The notes beneath the pieces are model-generated. The model saw nothing but the letters and a program-made list of their open reading frames with translations. It ran no database searches and had not been told where the DNA came from. The position numbers were made by a program, and so were the translations under genes. Below are positions 1 to 11,790 of a stretch of DNA of 64,000 nt, in pieces. The stretch comes from Ficedula albicollis (Eukaryota > Chordata > Aves > Passeriformes > Muscicapidae), in assembly GCF_000247815.1 (NCBI RefSeq), contig NW_004775928.1, forward strand, positions 126,501-190,500, written 5' to 3'. How positions within the stretch are numbered: the stretch's first letter is position 1; every line of letters begins with the position of its first letter.

Positions 1-1798
1 GTTTCATTCACTGAGTATTTGCCTGTAGTACTCTCAAGAAGAGAGCAAAAAAAGAAGGTGGGGGTAGAAAGAGGCCAAACATAGACAGAATTATGTGTGT
101 GAGCTACAAGAACAGAGAATTGATGTGCTTATACTTGTGATAATAGTACATGTGAGGCAAATAGATAAAGTTGTCTCTTTAGACAATGCTGCCAAACAAG
201 CCTTCTGAATCACTCTAAAGAGCCCGAAAATTCATCCAGCCTCCCTCCCATTACTCTTTCTATCTTTCAGTCTGATGCATGCTGGAGTGGCACGTTAGAA
301 ACTGCTCTCCCTGTCTGAATCTCCTGCTCCTCCTCTGCCTGACCCCTCTCCTGCCCATCATGCAGCCTTGCCAGCTGGCATGTCTCCTTCTCCCCCTCTT
401 TCTCCTCCTCCTCCTCCTTCTCCTTCTGCTCTTCCTCCACCAGATGCCACCTGGCACAGTCACTGGCTGCATCGTGCTGGGGAAGTTGGTGCTTGGGTTT
501 CTCCTGCCCTTCTGCCTCCTCTTGCAGATGATTACTTTTGTGGGGAGTAGTCTTCCTATAGATGTGCTTTCTGATTGGCTGTGGCTGGCATTTGAGACAC
601 AACTGCAGAGAGTACTAGGCAAGTATATAGATGCAGCAGAGCAAGAAGATATTCAGATATTTATCTTTCACCAGTTAGTGAGGTAGAGCTGAAGTCGTAT
701 TTCAAAGGAATGTTTTACATAGGAACATAAGAATGAAGACACACACGAGGTCATAAGCCATAACAATATGCAGTTGATTTATAGGAATCAAATTAGCAAT
801 CAAAAAAGTTATTTGATTATTTTCTTGTTGATTTACTGAATAAGTTCATGGTTAGTCTACAGTGGATGAACTTTTTACTAATAGAGATTCGTACAGAAAA
901 TGCTTAGGGTCTCAAAATATGTCACAAAGTAGTCATTAATACCTGCAAATGTCAGTGTTTGTTTAGGAAAAAAATAACAAAATGACAGAAAATAGAGGAT
1001 TTATTTGGTAATCTTTATATGTGTGTGACAGTTACTTCACCTTTTAATCACTCCTGCTTCTTCCACTGTATGGCCTAGTCCATGGACTGTAGTTTTATTT
1101 CATCAGAGACCTTTTTCTCTTACTACACTTTTTTCTTAATTTTTTTTTTTTTTTAGGGACAAAAGAATAAACAACTGTTCAAAGCTGGAAAGAAGATTTT
1201 GCTGAAATAACACATAGAGATTTTTAACCAAAATATGACTTAATTATACAGATTACCCTGGTTATCTCCATCACATTTGCAAAGCCAAAACCTTAATATT
1301 TTATATAAACAATATATTGAGTGATGTCTGATTATGACCTTTGTCTTCATATATCAAGAGCAAGACAAGAGTGGTTAACTCATGAATAGCGTTGGCTGCT
1401 GTGCCCCTCCAGAGTCATTCCATTTCCCTTCACATATGAAGATAAATGTTGCAACAGAGCTTGCTCATCAGAGGTAATATATAATGTATGTATTCTTTGC
1501 CGCATGCCACTCTCGAGAACTAGAATGGCTTGAAATGACAGGCACAGAAAATTAAAAGCTCTTCCAAGGAGGGGAGTAATGGGTTTTGAAGAGAGTAAAA
1601 CTTTTGATGGGTTGACAATATTTCATCTGTGAAATAAAAGCAATTTTACTTTGACATAGCGAAAGGAAGAATATTTATGTCTCTTATGACATAAATATAC
1701 ACAGCTTGCACATACGTTCAAGTGAAATTATGTAACTACGCTGAAGGCTTTGAAGACAGACACAGCTGGTATAAGAACATTACTTGTTCGGTATTATG
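1..1798. other. Non-coding stretch, no gene recognised
   Basis: AT-rich single-copy-looking sequence. It contains a pyrimidine-rich patch (383-439) and a T14 run at 1141-1154. A 135-residue open frame across 279-686 is leucine-rich only because it reads through the CTC/CTT tract, and the opposite strand is equally open with Glu/Arg runs. I see no splice-bounded exon or known family. Confidence 0.6.
383..439. repeat. Pyrimidine-rich (CTC/CTT) low-complexity tract
   Basis: Imperfect CTC, CTT and CCT triplets run for about 57 bases. The tract produces poly-Leu on one strand and poly-Glu or poly-Arg frames on the other. Confidence 0.8.
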
Positions 1799-2215
1799 GG
1801 GCCTGATACGATTCATCCAAGAATCCTCAAATAACTGCTGATGTCCTCTCAAAACCTCTTATTTGAGCAGTATTGGGAATCCAGAGATGTTTCAGCTGAC
1901 TGGAAGCTGATGTACATTGTCTTGATTTTCAAAAAGGGCAAGAAGGAGGGCCCTGGAAATTCTGGGGGATACTGAAAAACCCCTGAAAGACAATGCAGTT
2001 ATTGGTCAAAACCAGGATGGAGGAAAGTCTTGCTTTTCTTTCAAGAAAAGAAAAGAATAAGCCATCAAGTTGATCAAGACAGGCCAGGTGCTTGTAATAG
2101 TTTTCAGTAAGGGCTTTGATACTGTCTCCCAGGATTCTTCTGGATAAAATGTGGAGCCCACAGATGGATAAACACATCATGGTGAGCAACTGGCAGTGGG
2201 TTCCTCATTCTCATT
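1799..2215 (+). mobile_element. CR1 LINE remnant, ORF2 reverse transcriptase
   Basis: Conceptual translation from 1799 gives GPDTIHPRILK, a stop, then a stretch with FEQYWESRDVSADWK and VLIFKKGKKEGPGN. This is the conserved CR1 reverse-transcriptase block before the finger/palm motifs. Further on, in a shifted frame, KGFDTVS (about 2110-2130) corresponds to the region just after the first catalytic block, where the family has an FDTV motif, followed by ILLDKM. Several stops and frameshifts show it is long dead. It is 5-prime truncated, as most CR1 copies are. It ends where a second CR1-derived element begins. Confidence 0.8.
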
Positions 2216-2246
2216 AGCCACACAGGTGCAGGGCAGGGCTTCCCTC

Positions 2247-3032
2247 CGGGTGAGCAGGGGGGGGGATTGAAAGAGGGCTCTGGGGAGCATGGAGAAGAGG
2301 AGCAGGCAAACAGGAGCACGGCACAGCAGTCCGTGCGGCAGTTTGTGTTTGTGCACTTCGCGCAGGCAGGACGAGCAGGCAGGGCTGCAGGTTTCCTCCT
2401 GCTAGTGGGGTGTTTAGTCTGTTGCTTGGTGTATTTCTGTTGGTTGGCTGGTTTGGGGTTTGTTTTTTTTTTAATAATGGTTATTACACCATCACTGTTG
2501 CTTGGTGTATTTCTGTTGGTTGGCTGGTTTTGGGTTTTTTTTTTTAATAATGGTTATTACACCATCAAAAACTGTGGTTAATACAAGTGTAACCAAATAG
2601 AACCCTCCAAAAAGGTTGTGTATGTACAGACCCATTCCTGCCGGGAGTGTTTGAGCTTACAAGTGGTATCAGGGGACATTGCAGAAGAAGCCTGCTTGCA
2701 GTGTGAACAGGTGAATTATCTCCTTTTAATGGTGGCCAAACTTAGGGGAGAATTTGAATGACTAAAGAATATTAGGGAAAGTGAAAGGGAAATACATTGA
2801 TGGAGTTCTGCCCTTCCATCCTTGAGGGAGGCCCACCAGGAGTCAGAGCACTCCCATGCCTCACACTGTCAGGCAATAGGAGAACACCTGGGGGGGTGAA
2901 AGAGAGTGGAAATGGGTCGCTACTTGGAGAGGTAATAAAAATTCCTCCTGACTCACATCACCTCCCATCAGGAGGTGGACTCAATGGTCCTTGTGAGTCC
3001 CTTCCAACTCAGTTTATTCTGTGATTCTGTGA
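2247..3032 (+). mobile_element. Internally deleted CR1: 5-prime UTR, ORF1 start and 3-prime tail
   Basis: The GC-rich start (2284-2420, with GTCCGTGCGGCAG and GCAGGCAGGACGAGCAGGCA) resembles a CR1 5-prime UTR. It contains a 76-bp tandem duplication. An ORF1-like frame follows at about 2597: EPSKKVVYVQT, a Cys-rich stretch, then CEQVNYLL and IRESERE, matching the short CR1 ORF1 coiled-coil region. The expected start codon reads ATA instead of ATG, and there are later stops. At about 2955 the sequence passes directly into the CR1 3-prime tail (GGACTCAATGGTCCTTG through TTCTGTGATTCTGTGAT). Most of ORF1 and all of ORF2 are missing. The deletion could have arisen before or after insertion. Family-level identity is firm; the subfamily is not determined. 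Confidence 0.75.
2419..2567 (+). repeat. 76-bp tandem duplication in the CR1 5-prime UTR
   Basis: Two copies, 2419-2494 and 2495-2567, each run from CTGTTGCTTGGTG to TTATTACACCATCA. They differ mainly in the length of their T and G runs. Confidence 0.9.
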
Positions 3033-3779
3033 TACATAGCATGACATCGGTGTTCTTAGTGTTACAGTGATGTTTGCTAACTCTGACCACAAGACCTTTA
3101 AGTACTGTGCTGAAGTTGACCTTAAATACTTGACATGCTCTTTTAAAAAATGCCTAAAAATACTTTGCTGGTTGGATAAAAGATACACATTCATAATTTT
3201 AAAATGCAAAGACAAATGGGAATTGTACCTGTCAAATGAAAATTTGACTATAATCAGAAGTTTTCAAAGAAAAATAAATACTTTTTTTCCATTAATCAAG
3301 AATGCTTCAACACTGTGATTTTCAGGTTTATAATTGCAATGTATTTAACATCTTTAAATACCATCTTATTATTGTGAGACCTATGAAAACATAGTCATGT
3401 CAAAATTTTTAAGAATAGTTGTACCTTTGTGTTTTAGGTACTTGTGCTTAAGAAAACTTGTATATAGTTATATATTGCTTTGTAAAATTTCAAAAATTAA
3501 AGGTTCTAAGTAATTGGAAGTTTGGTGTATCTCTATGCAGAAGCATAATCAGATCCTATAAATTGTTAGTGTTTCATTTGTTGTTATTTGTTAGTCTGGC
3601 TCTTGATAAATAGGAGTGGTCAGCAGCTAGGCAGAAGGACTTGGCTCATTCTGTTTGAGGAAATGAGGCTATCTGTAAATAAACAATATAGCTTTTTCTT
3701 TGAGCTTATAGCTATTCTTTTGCTATCAGTCCTCTCACTTCTCCTACAGGGGGTATTGTGCAAAATTTTGGCCACTTTT
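3033..3779. other. Non-coding stretch, nothing recognised
   Basis: AT-rich sequence between the CR1 tail and the SINE. Short open frames of up to 83 codons show no family resemblance. Confidence 0.6.
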
Positions 3780-3781
3780 CA

Positions 3782-3905
3782 CAGAACCACAGAATATTCA
3801 GACTTGGAAGAGACCCGCAAGGATCACTGAGTCCAACTCTTTAAGTGAATGGTTCATATGGGAAGGAACCCATGTACATGGCTTTATTGGCACCATACTC
3901 TACCT
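3782..3905 (-). mobile_element. tRNA-Ile-like SINE with CR1 tail (TguSINE1-like)
   Basis: Read on the minus strand, the element starts with a tRNA-like head: AGAGTATGGTGCCAATAA corresponds to the A-box to anticodon region of a tRNA-Ile, and GGGTTCCTTCC to a decayed B box. A linker (CCATTCACTTAAAGAGTTGGA) follows, then a CR1-type tail with GATCCTTGCGGGTCTCTTCC and TCTGTGGTTCTGTG. This composite is known from songbird genomes. It would have been transcribed by RNA polymerase III and mobilised by CR1 enzymes. The B box is mutated, so it is inert. It is the best lineage marker in the window. Confidence 0.75.
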
Positions 3906-4650
3906 ATTCAAAGACTCTTTATTGTATATATTTTTAAAAACATAAAGGATTTTATATAATGAGAAACTTTCAGCTATTTTTACAGAAACATCCGTATCTT
4001 GTCTACTCTTTATGATGTAAATTATGAGCACACTTGATCCTCTGATTTAAATACACAAACTTGTAGAAATAGCTTAGGCATCTTTACTTAGTACTTCCAT
4101 TAATTACTCAAATTTAACTGATTGTATTTGGTCTAGAAATTATAAAATAATAATTCATCACTCCTAATTTATGTCACTTCAGAAATATTATTTTAATTTG
4201 ATAAACACCTTGTGAAGTAGTTAAAAGAACCCAAAGAATGAAAATACACCTGTATGGATGAAGAAATTGAGGATGGCTTTTGAATTGTGGCAAGCTGCAG
4301 CCTACATAGCACACCTACAAAGCTGACTACAAAGTGTGTGGGCCTCTCTCTGTCTTCACGGGAATTCTGTTCAAATGGAGCAGTTGAAACACCGGAGTTT
4401 TTCACCCAGCTAATATATGAAATATGCTGATTATACCATGCAAATTTTAGAGCCCTTTTTTTCCTGCGTAACGTGTTAGGTATGATAAAAATAATCACTT
4501 TGGACAAACTTTAAATTTTTGTTATAAATCTACTGATACCACACTACACTTAAGATAACCACTTGCGTCCTCATATCAGTCTTAACTTTGTTCTTGCTCA
4601 GTTTTAAGTTTCTTTGTGCCTCGTATCAAAGGCATATAATAATGAAACCT
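3906..4650. other. Non-coding stretch, nothing recognised
   Basis: AT-rich sequence with no repeat family or exon that I can identify. Confidence 0.6.
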
Positions 4651-4655
4651 CCCCC

Positions 4656-4938
<283 letters not shown>

Positions 4939-7900
4939 AATTTTATATGCACTCTTGTCTTGAAAAGGAGCATTTGAACTTTCAAGGCAGCCTGGCAGGG
5001 AATGCTCTTATTCTGGCCTTTGGTCTGCATGCACAGATTAATGGATTGGATAGATACCTTGTCTTCCTACAGGCAAGTGAAAATGAAACATCAATTTAGC
5101 AATCCCAACACAGGTTTTTTTGTGGCAGCTAAACTTTGCTCCCACACCCACAACAGACTTTCTTTCTACATTCTGTTGCATTTGAGAAGCTGCATAACTG
5201 TGAAATAGGTTGATGGAAGAGAAAAATATTTTTCTTCAGACTAAGAAGCCTTTTTGTATTATCAACACTTTCATATGGTGAAGGTTATTTGACAGAAATA
5301 TTTGTCTAAAAAAATGGAGAGGAAGCTGAATTTTCTTGAAACAGAAAATGTCTGTTTTTTTATAATCCTACAAAATGGCAGCACAGAACAAAAAGAAGGA
5401 CCAATCATCAGCTGGTCCATATCATAATTATAGTTTGTTCTTATTGAAGAAAAAGGAAAATAGGATTAAGACATTACTTCATTTGGCACTTCCATGGGCA
5501 AAAGGGACATTTCCTTGTATTGATTTTCAGATGCAATTCCCTACTCAACACAATTTGCTTCCTGTAGTAATTGGTATGAAATCAATATTTTTTTTATGTA
5601 CCTCTCAGCCCACATCCCAAATGAACTTGTTTAAATAGACATTTGTTTAGATATTACAAAGGATACCTACACTCTTTGAAGGATTCTATATGAGCAGGTA
5701 TTAGAAATTACACATTCCCAGAAATTCAAACTGGGATAAACCACCTCAAAGTAAGAAAAGGAAGGCACAAGTTTATTATAAAATCATTCCAGTTTGTTTT
5801 CCTAGTATATTTTGATGGAAAAACCAAATGAATCATCTTATCTTTTATTTGTGAGGAGAAGCTTGGAGCAGCTGCTAAGCTTTCCCGAGACACAATGTAC
5901 ATTTAGAGTGGTTGGATACTTGTGGTAGGTTTGCAGGCTGGCCTGCAGTTGTTATGCTCCCTACAAGATGTATTTGCTCAAGAGGTCCAGTCATCATGCT
6001 AAATAAAATCATTCACTTTGGTTGGCAAATATTGACTCAAGCTGTTATGCTTTTATGTATTTCAGAGACTCACAATGTTTGAGAGCTCAGCAAGCAAACA
6101 AGAACAGGTACAGGAAGTTATTGTGATGTTTTGGACTCATGTTTATTTTTCTACTGCTGATGTATGTTCTCCATTTTATGTGGCTTGTTGCTAATGACCT
6201 TGTTATATAGTGCACTGTGGCTGATAAGGCCAAAGGCTTTAATAGAATACAAATACATTTCACATTTCCACTTGAAGAGTTTAGTTTAATTGTGTTTTGA
6301 AATGTACTGTACCCTAAAGGCGCTCTCTCCTCTGTAATGTACTTTCTAGAAATAAAAGCTTGTGAAGATAGAATGCATGATGGGGTAAGGTGTAATGGAC
6401 AGTTTTCTATTCATTTGGAGCTGTGTCTGATGCCATCACTCAGCACAAATCTAAACAATTCTGAGCTATGGAGCAAAATTAAAAAGGGGCCAGAAATAAT
6501 GACTGTTCTGAATGTCTGGTACATTCATTTTTCTCAGGGAGAGAAGCAAGGCATATGCTGAAAAAGGTCCTAGAGTTTAAATTTTTTTTAATTACATCAC
6601 TCCAGAAGTAACATGATGATAGTCTAAATTAAAATTAATCTTCAGAACTCATTGTTAAAGTCAGTATTGTTCAGTACTGATCTTGAAGATCTTTTGCTAA
6701 AACAGCATTTCTTACAAAAAATTGAAGGAGTTTAGAAAATACTGCATGTTTTATTATATTGGATTTTTTTTTTTTTTAAATCAAGCCATTATTTTGCTTT
6801 CTCACTGATTGATTGCAAGTAAACCGAACTTGCACTTCCAGCCTTGGGAAAGCTGGCCAGAGCTGGCAGGAGAAGGAAGAGCTGGGATGTTTTGAAAAAA
6901 TTCTGGCCAATCCTGGCTTTAAGTTGCTGGTCTTGGAATAAGATAATTTATCTCACTGAGGGTTTTGTTTCTTTATTAGGTTATATTTATAGCAACATAT
7001 TGTGTGAAAATATGTTGAGGACATTTATCAGGTTTCTATTAATGTTGCTAACTTTCTCCTATTGCCATATTGGAGTTGAAAAGTCACCTTTTTTGGAACG
7101 TCTTTGGAACAAGTGAAGGAGTTTACATAGATTCAAAGGAAGAATCGATGGGCAAGCACTTAAACATGAGGTATCCCTGGGGATTAGAAAAGGCATGGGT
7201 CACGTCAAGTTCAGGGAACCCCCCCAACCTGAAAATGGTTGGAGACCTGGGAAGAGATATTGTATATGCTTGCCTTGACCTTCCTCTACTCTGAGTGTTC
7301 CTTTAGATGCTGCTCAAGACAAAATACAGACCTATGTGCGTAAAAGTAGTTGAGTGTATCCAAATTACTGAGTCCCATGAGGACTACCTGTGGAGTAGCA
7401 GGCAGAAGGAAGCACATAAATGTATTGTTGTTAAACATCCTAACTGTTGTGACAGGAAAATTGTGATTGAGAGAGAGTCCTGTGGGGGTGGGGCTGTGCC
7501 GTTCAGAGCCAACTTCCAGCTCCTCTAGAGACTCCTGCTCAGGGTGCCTGCATCAACCTCCCCCAGTCTGCTGCCAAGGGCTCAAGAGCGCTGGCTGTGT
7601 GTATGCAAACAGAATGGTGCAAAAAAACCCTCTTTGTCCTCTCCTTCTCGTTGTCTTTATTTCTTTGATCCAAACTATCCAGGTGGCAGGACCAATGTGG
7701 AAAATCTAAGGGCTGGTGATTTTTTTTTCTCTTTCCTTTCCTTCCTTATTTATCTCCTCTCTGGCCTTGTCGTGGCAAAGTGTGGCTAGCATATTCTACC
7801 CCTTACTCCTTGTAAAATTTAAGGGCTTTTTAGTCAATACCCCTGAGACTAAATAGTGGACTAGTTTGTCTTGAGACTAAATAGTGACTTGTTGTCAGAA

Positions 7901-8007
7901 TTTAGATGACTATGCAGTAAAGCATAAGGAATCCCAGACATGTGGAATAGCATGTTGAAATAATCTAATCAGGGTACATAGGTTGTCACTGAAAAACATC
8001 ACAGTAG
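4939..8007. other. Non-coding stretch, no gene recognised
   Basis: Mostly AT-rich with a T14 run at 6764-6777. The segment 7470-7790 is richer in G and C and contains a pyrimidine-rich patch. It may be a decayed LTR-like repeat, but I could not match it to a family. Open frames of up to 90 codons overlap in several frames and look random. Confidence 0.55.
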
Positions 8008-8135
8008 CTAAAAGTTGTTCATTTGATGAAGTTAGACACAGAGGTGGAGGAGAGGCTTTATTGTGTAAGGACTAAAAGTTGCTCATTTGATGAAGTTAGA
8101 CCCAGAGGTGGAGGAGAGGCTTTATTGTGTAAGGT
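8008..8135 (+). repeat. 64-bp tandem duplication
   Basis: Copies 8008-8071 and 8072-8135 both read CTAAAAGTTG...TTATTGTGTAAGG with about two or three substitutions. Confidence 0.9.
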
Positions 8136-9660
8136 TTCTTTGAAATCTTGATTTTTTTGTGTTGTCGACATGTTAAATAACATGTTTTTCAACTAAGCAC
8201 TTTATCCATGAAAATCTCATATGTTATATTGTTTATTTCATAGTTCTTAAAATTAGGAAAGGCTCATAATTCTTTTATAAACTAAGGAGTTCAACACTGA
8301 CATTTTAAAATTCACATTTCAAATTATGGGATCAAAATGAGAAGTTATTTGCTGTTCTCTAGTAAAAAAAATATTTGGAATCTTTGCTCTGAGAGCTTGT
8401 TTTGTAACTACAAGACTTTATCTGGCTAAATCTCTGTTTACTAGACAGAAAAGTACATAATTGCCTAAATTTCAGTGACAGAGGCTAGATCACTCAGATT
8501 TTTCCTTTTATGAACAGGCTGGTCTGTTCAAATATATGATTATAGCAACACCTTCTTACCTGGGGATTTCCACTGAGTAAGCTGGAAACTTCTGATTCAC
8601 TCTGAAATAGAACAGAAGACTGAGGATCTGACTGCCCCACAGTTCCTAAATAGAACAACTTAAATGGCATAACTTTCCAAAATTAAATGTGTTAAAGAAG
8701 AAACTTTTGTTAAGCTAAAACCAACAACTATCAATACATAATGTAGCTACAGACAAACAGCATGTACCATAGTAAATGTCTTCTGCAAGGACATGAAACA
8801 ATTATTTGCTTTTTATGTATCTTTAAACTAAGTTCAAACTCTCTTAAATTTAAGCAGCAATTGTTAGGAAAAAGTTTGTGCCACTCTGAGACTCCTGGGA
8901 GGAGACAAGAGATACATAGGTCTTCATAGTCTTGTAAGAGCACATCTTCTCATAAAGAGCTAAAGCCTTCAGTGTTTTGATATCAGTTGTAAACATCAGA
9001 ACCTGAGAATGTAAGTGGAGATCACTATCAGGTATAATCTAGCAAAATATTGAAAACTTAAGCCAAACTGGAATCTGGGAGATTATTCAGTATAGGTTTC
9101 TGTGAAAAAGTGTTGGGTGGTTTTTTTGTTTTTTTCTTTTTGTGTTGTTTTTTTTTTCCCCCAGCAGATTCTGTTGATTGTTTACTGATATTCTGCATAT
9201 ATTTTTATACATATTTTTAAACTTATACATCCCCTATTGTAATTAGACACAATGTCTCTTCAAAAAATGCTCTTTCCCCATATGGCTAAAGAGGAGTACA
9301 ATTGCTTTCCTGCAACCTGAAATGAATAAATACATTTAAAAGTGAAAAATTCTTAAAGTAGAAGCAATTCTTTAGGCATGAAAAGCATGACAGCTCTGTA
9401 GTTGTGCCTTTTTTGAATTTCTGTTCTAGAGTAAAAGTATTGTCTCTGCTGCAGGTAGGAAAGTGGTGGTAATGCAACTTTTCAAGTTTCCTGTTATGAG
9501 TATACTGACATAATTTGTACCTATACAAGCATGCAATCCACTCAGTTTCTAAATACAGATTACCTGAGAAAAGGAAATAAATCTTACAGATGATGCTTAT
9601 CTGTGCTCCTCTCCCTACTTTTTCTACCATCTCCTTTCCTAATTTATCATGAGATATTAC
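8136..9660. other. Non-coding stretch with a T-rich patch
   Basis: AT-rich. A T/G-rich stretch lies at about 9118-9160. No gene or named repeat is recognised. Confidence 0.6.
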
Positions 9661-10088
9661 AAAATCACAGGATGCATAGGTTTGGAAGGGACCACAGAAT
9701 ATTCTCTGGTCCGAACTCCCTGCTCAAGCAGGGTCATTCTAGAGCATCTGGCACAGGATTGTGTCTGAACAGTTCTTTTAGATTCTGCAGTGAGGGAGAC
9801 TCCACACCTCCTGGTCAGGTGGAACATCCTGTGCATCAGATGTGCCTCACCTGGGCTGATCAGAGGGTCAGGATCATTCGCCTTGCCCTGCTGGCAATGC
9901 TCTTCCTAATGCACCCCAAAACACCATTGGCTTTCTTGGCCACCAGGCCACACTGCTGGCTCATGGGCAGCTTGTCCACCAAGACCCACACTCCACAAAG
10001 CTGCTTTCCAGCAGATCAGCCTCAGCCTCTGCTGATGCCTGGGCTTATTCCTCCCCAGTTCAGGACTCTGAATTCCTTGTTGAATTTC
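9661..10088 (-). mobile_element. CR1 LINE 3-prime fragment
   Basis: The minus strand reads as a CR1 3-prime region. On the plus strand it begins with the reverse-complement tail (AATCACAGGATGCATAGG, TTTGGAAGGGACC). It continues with GCAATGCTCTTCCTAATGCA, TTGGCTTTCTTGGCCACCAG and GCTTATTCCTCCCCAGTTCA, characteristic of the C-terminal ORF2 and 3-prime UTR of bird CR1. A 181-codon plus-strand frame here is a chance reading of the antisense strand. Confidence 0.9.
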
Positions 10089-10899
10089 AAACTGTTCTTA
10101 AGTAGACCTGTAGAATTTAAATATAATTTGTATGTGATAGCTGATTGAGACCTCTTTACCAAATGTAACTGTAACAAGAGCTGCTGTAACAAGAACTTTA
10201 GATGGTGGCAGTACTTAATGGCCAGTAAGCATTTGGACTGTATATTTTCCTTGATGAAGGCTGAAGGACATTACAAAGAGAAAGCTTGTGATTGGAAGGA
10301 TGGTTAAATCCTCAGTGGTACCCAAATCTTTCCCAATTCTTAGTAATAATTTTTCTGTGTGTCTGGGAGCAACTGTATTAGAAATGTGAGTGAAGGGCTG
10401 GCATCATTCTCTACCAGAAAATGCCTGATTAATTCCCACAGTCTCCTGTATGAATGCACAAAGCAGACAGAAAGAGACCATTTAGAGGGGGAGACACATT
10501 CCCATCCATGGGTTTTCAGCCTATTGTCTCCCTCTGAATGTAGGGTATTGTTGCTGTCCCTGTTCTTATGTTATAATCTTTGTGTTGGGGCAGAGACAGT
10601 CCTTGAATATATTTATATTGTTGCCTTAACTCTACCAGCCTCAGCCTTACTCCAGCTTAAAGGCCAAGTCCAGGAAACAACAGCTTTGGATACACAGAAA
10701 CATTGCTTAATGGCATATGAATCTTTTACACTTGAAGAAGCACTCTTCCTCCTTTCCCTCATGCACAAATCTTGATAGACTTATGTCAAAAGGGATAGTT
10801 GAGCTTATACTAAGCAGAATGCAAAGTCAAGATGGCTAATAATTTGTAGTTGAAAATTTGTCTAGATTGACAGGATTGAAGCAGGAAAGATAAGGTCAT
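10089..10899. other. Non-coding stretch, nothing recognised
   Basis: A 138-codon frame at 10359-10775 has no recognisable domain, no consistent splice signals and frequent rare residues. I treat it as chance. Confidence 0.55.
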
Positions 10900-10975
10900 G
10901 GAGCCATTTAGGTAGAAAAAGACCTCTAAGATCATTGGGTTCAATCATTATGTGGGTACTGCAAATGCTAAGTGA
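10900..10975 (-). mobile_element. CR1 LINE tail fragment
   Basis: CCATTTAGGTAGAAAAAGAC followed by CTCTAAGATCATTGGGTTCAA is the reverse complement of the conserved CR1 3-prime end. The fragment is short and diverged. Confidence 0.75.
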
Positions 10976-11664
10976 AGCTTTAACTATTAATGTTAAAAGA
11001 GTAGCAAAAAGAAGAAAAGGAGAATGTAACCTGTGTAAGATCTCAACGTTTGTAATACATAATTTTTTGCTTTTGTGAAGATACTGATGTTAACCTTGAT
11101 GTTAACCTGGATGAGACAAAAGAGGACTTGTTGTCTACTAGGAATTTGGTTCAGTATTCTTCATGTGATAATACTGCTGAATTAGAGCCAAAGTCTATAA
11201 ACTGCTAATGAAGACAAGTCTTCTTTATTTCAAAGGAAGTAGGTTCACATGGATGCCATGAAGACGGATAAGTGTGTTTCCTCTGTGCTGAATGAAGCAC
11301 TACTGTTCATGACTACCAAGGTTAATGTTTGAGTCCATGGCCAGTGTTAGTTTGCACTGTATTAGTGGTGGGTGAGGTCTGGACTGTGCTTGTCTAGTGA
11401 CCATTCATATTGAAAGAATGTGATACTTTGTATACCTCTTTTTGTTTAGTTTATTAACCATGTACTTTAAAAAAGACTGTTTGGAAAATTGTGATCCCTG
11501 TTGTTTGACAGAATAAATAATGGCAGTAATTTAGTATGTACCTGGTCCAGTTCTCTGAACTTGCACATTAGAAAGAGAAGATGGGAAAAAGCCTGTGTCT
11601 GGAATTCTGAAAGAGTATGCGTATGAATTCTGGATTGTACACCTTTATAACAACTGGATAGAAC
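10976..11664. other. Non-coding stretch, nothing recognised
   Basis: AT-rich. A small direct repeat (TGATGTTAACCT, 11086-11108) is visible. No gene. Confidence 0.6.
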
Positions 11665-11790
11665 AAGGGAAGGGAGGGAAGAAGGATTCCAGGAAGGAAG
11701 GAAGGAAGGAAGGAAGGAAAAGAGATAGAAGAGAGAGAAAGAGAATAAAAAAGAAAAAAATAAATAAAGGAAGGAAGAAATAAAGAAAGA
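11665..11790 (+). repeat. Purine-rich (GGAA)n-type tract
   Basis: Core of GGAA repeats at 11692-11719, flanked by GA- and AAAG-rich sequence. Nearly every base is a purine for about 120 bases. It generates Lys/Arg-rich frames on one strand and Phe/Ser/Leu-rich frames on the other. Confidence 0.9.

Noticed and set aside
279..686. 135-codon frame with a Leu-rich, membrane-like stretch
   Set aside because: The Leu run is translated from a CTC/CTT tract. The opposite strand is open too, with Glu/Arg runs, and no domain or splice structure supports a gene.
3782..3905. Possible tRNA-Ile gene
   Set aside because: The tRNA-like part has a damaged B box and is fused to a CR1 tail, so it is a SINE.
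7470..7790. GC-richer patch resembling part of an LTR
   Set aside because: No TG...CA ends, polyadenylation signal in context or family motif could be confirmed.
9603..10148. 181-codon plus-strand frame
   Set aside because: It is the antisense of a CR1 LINE 3-prime region.
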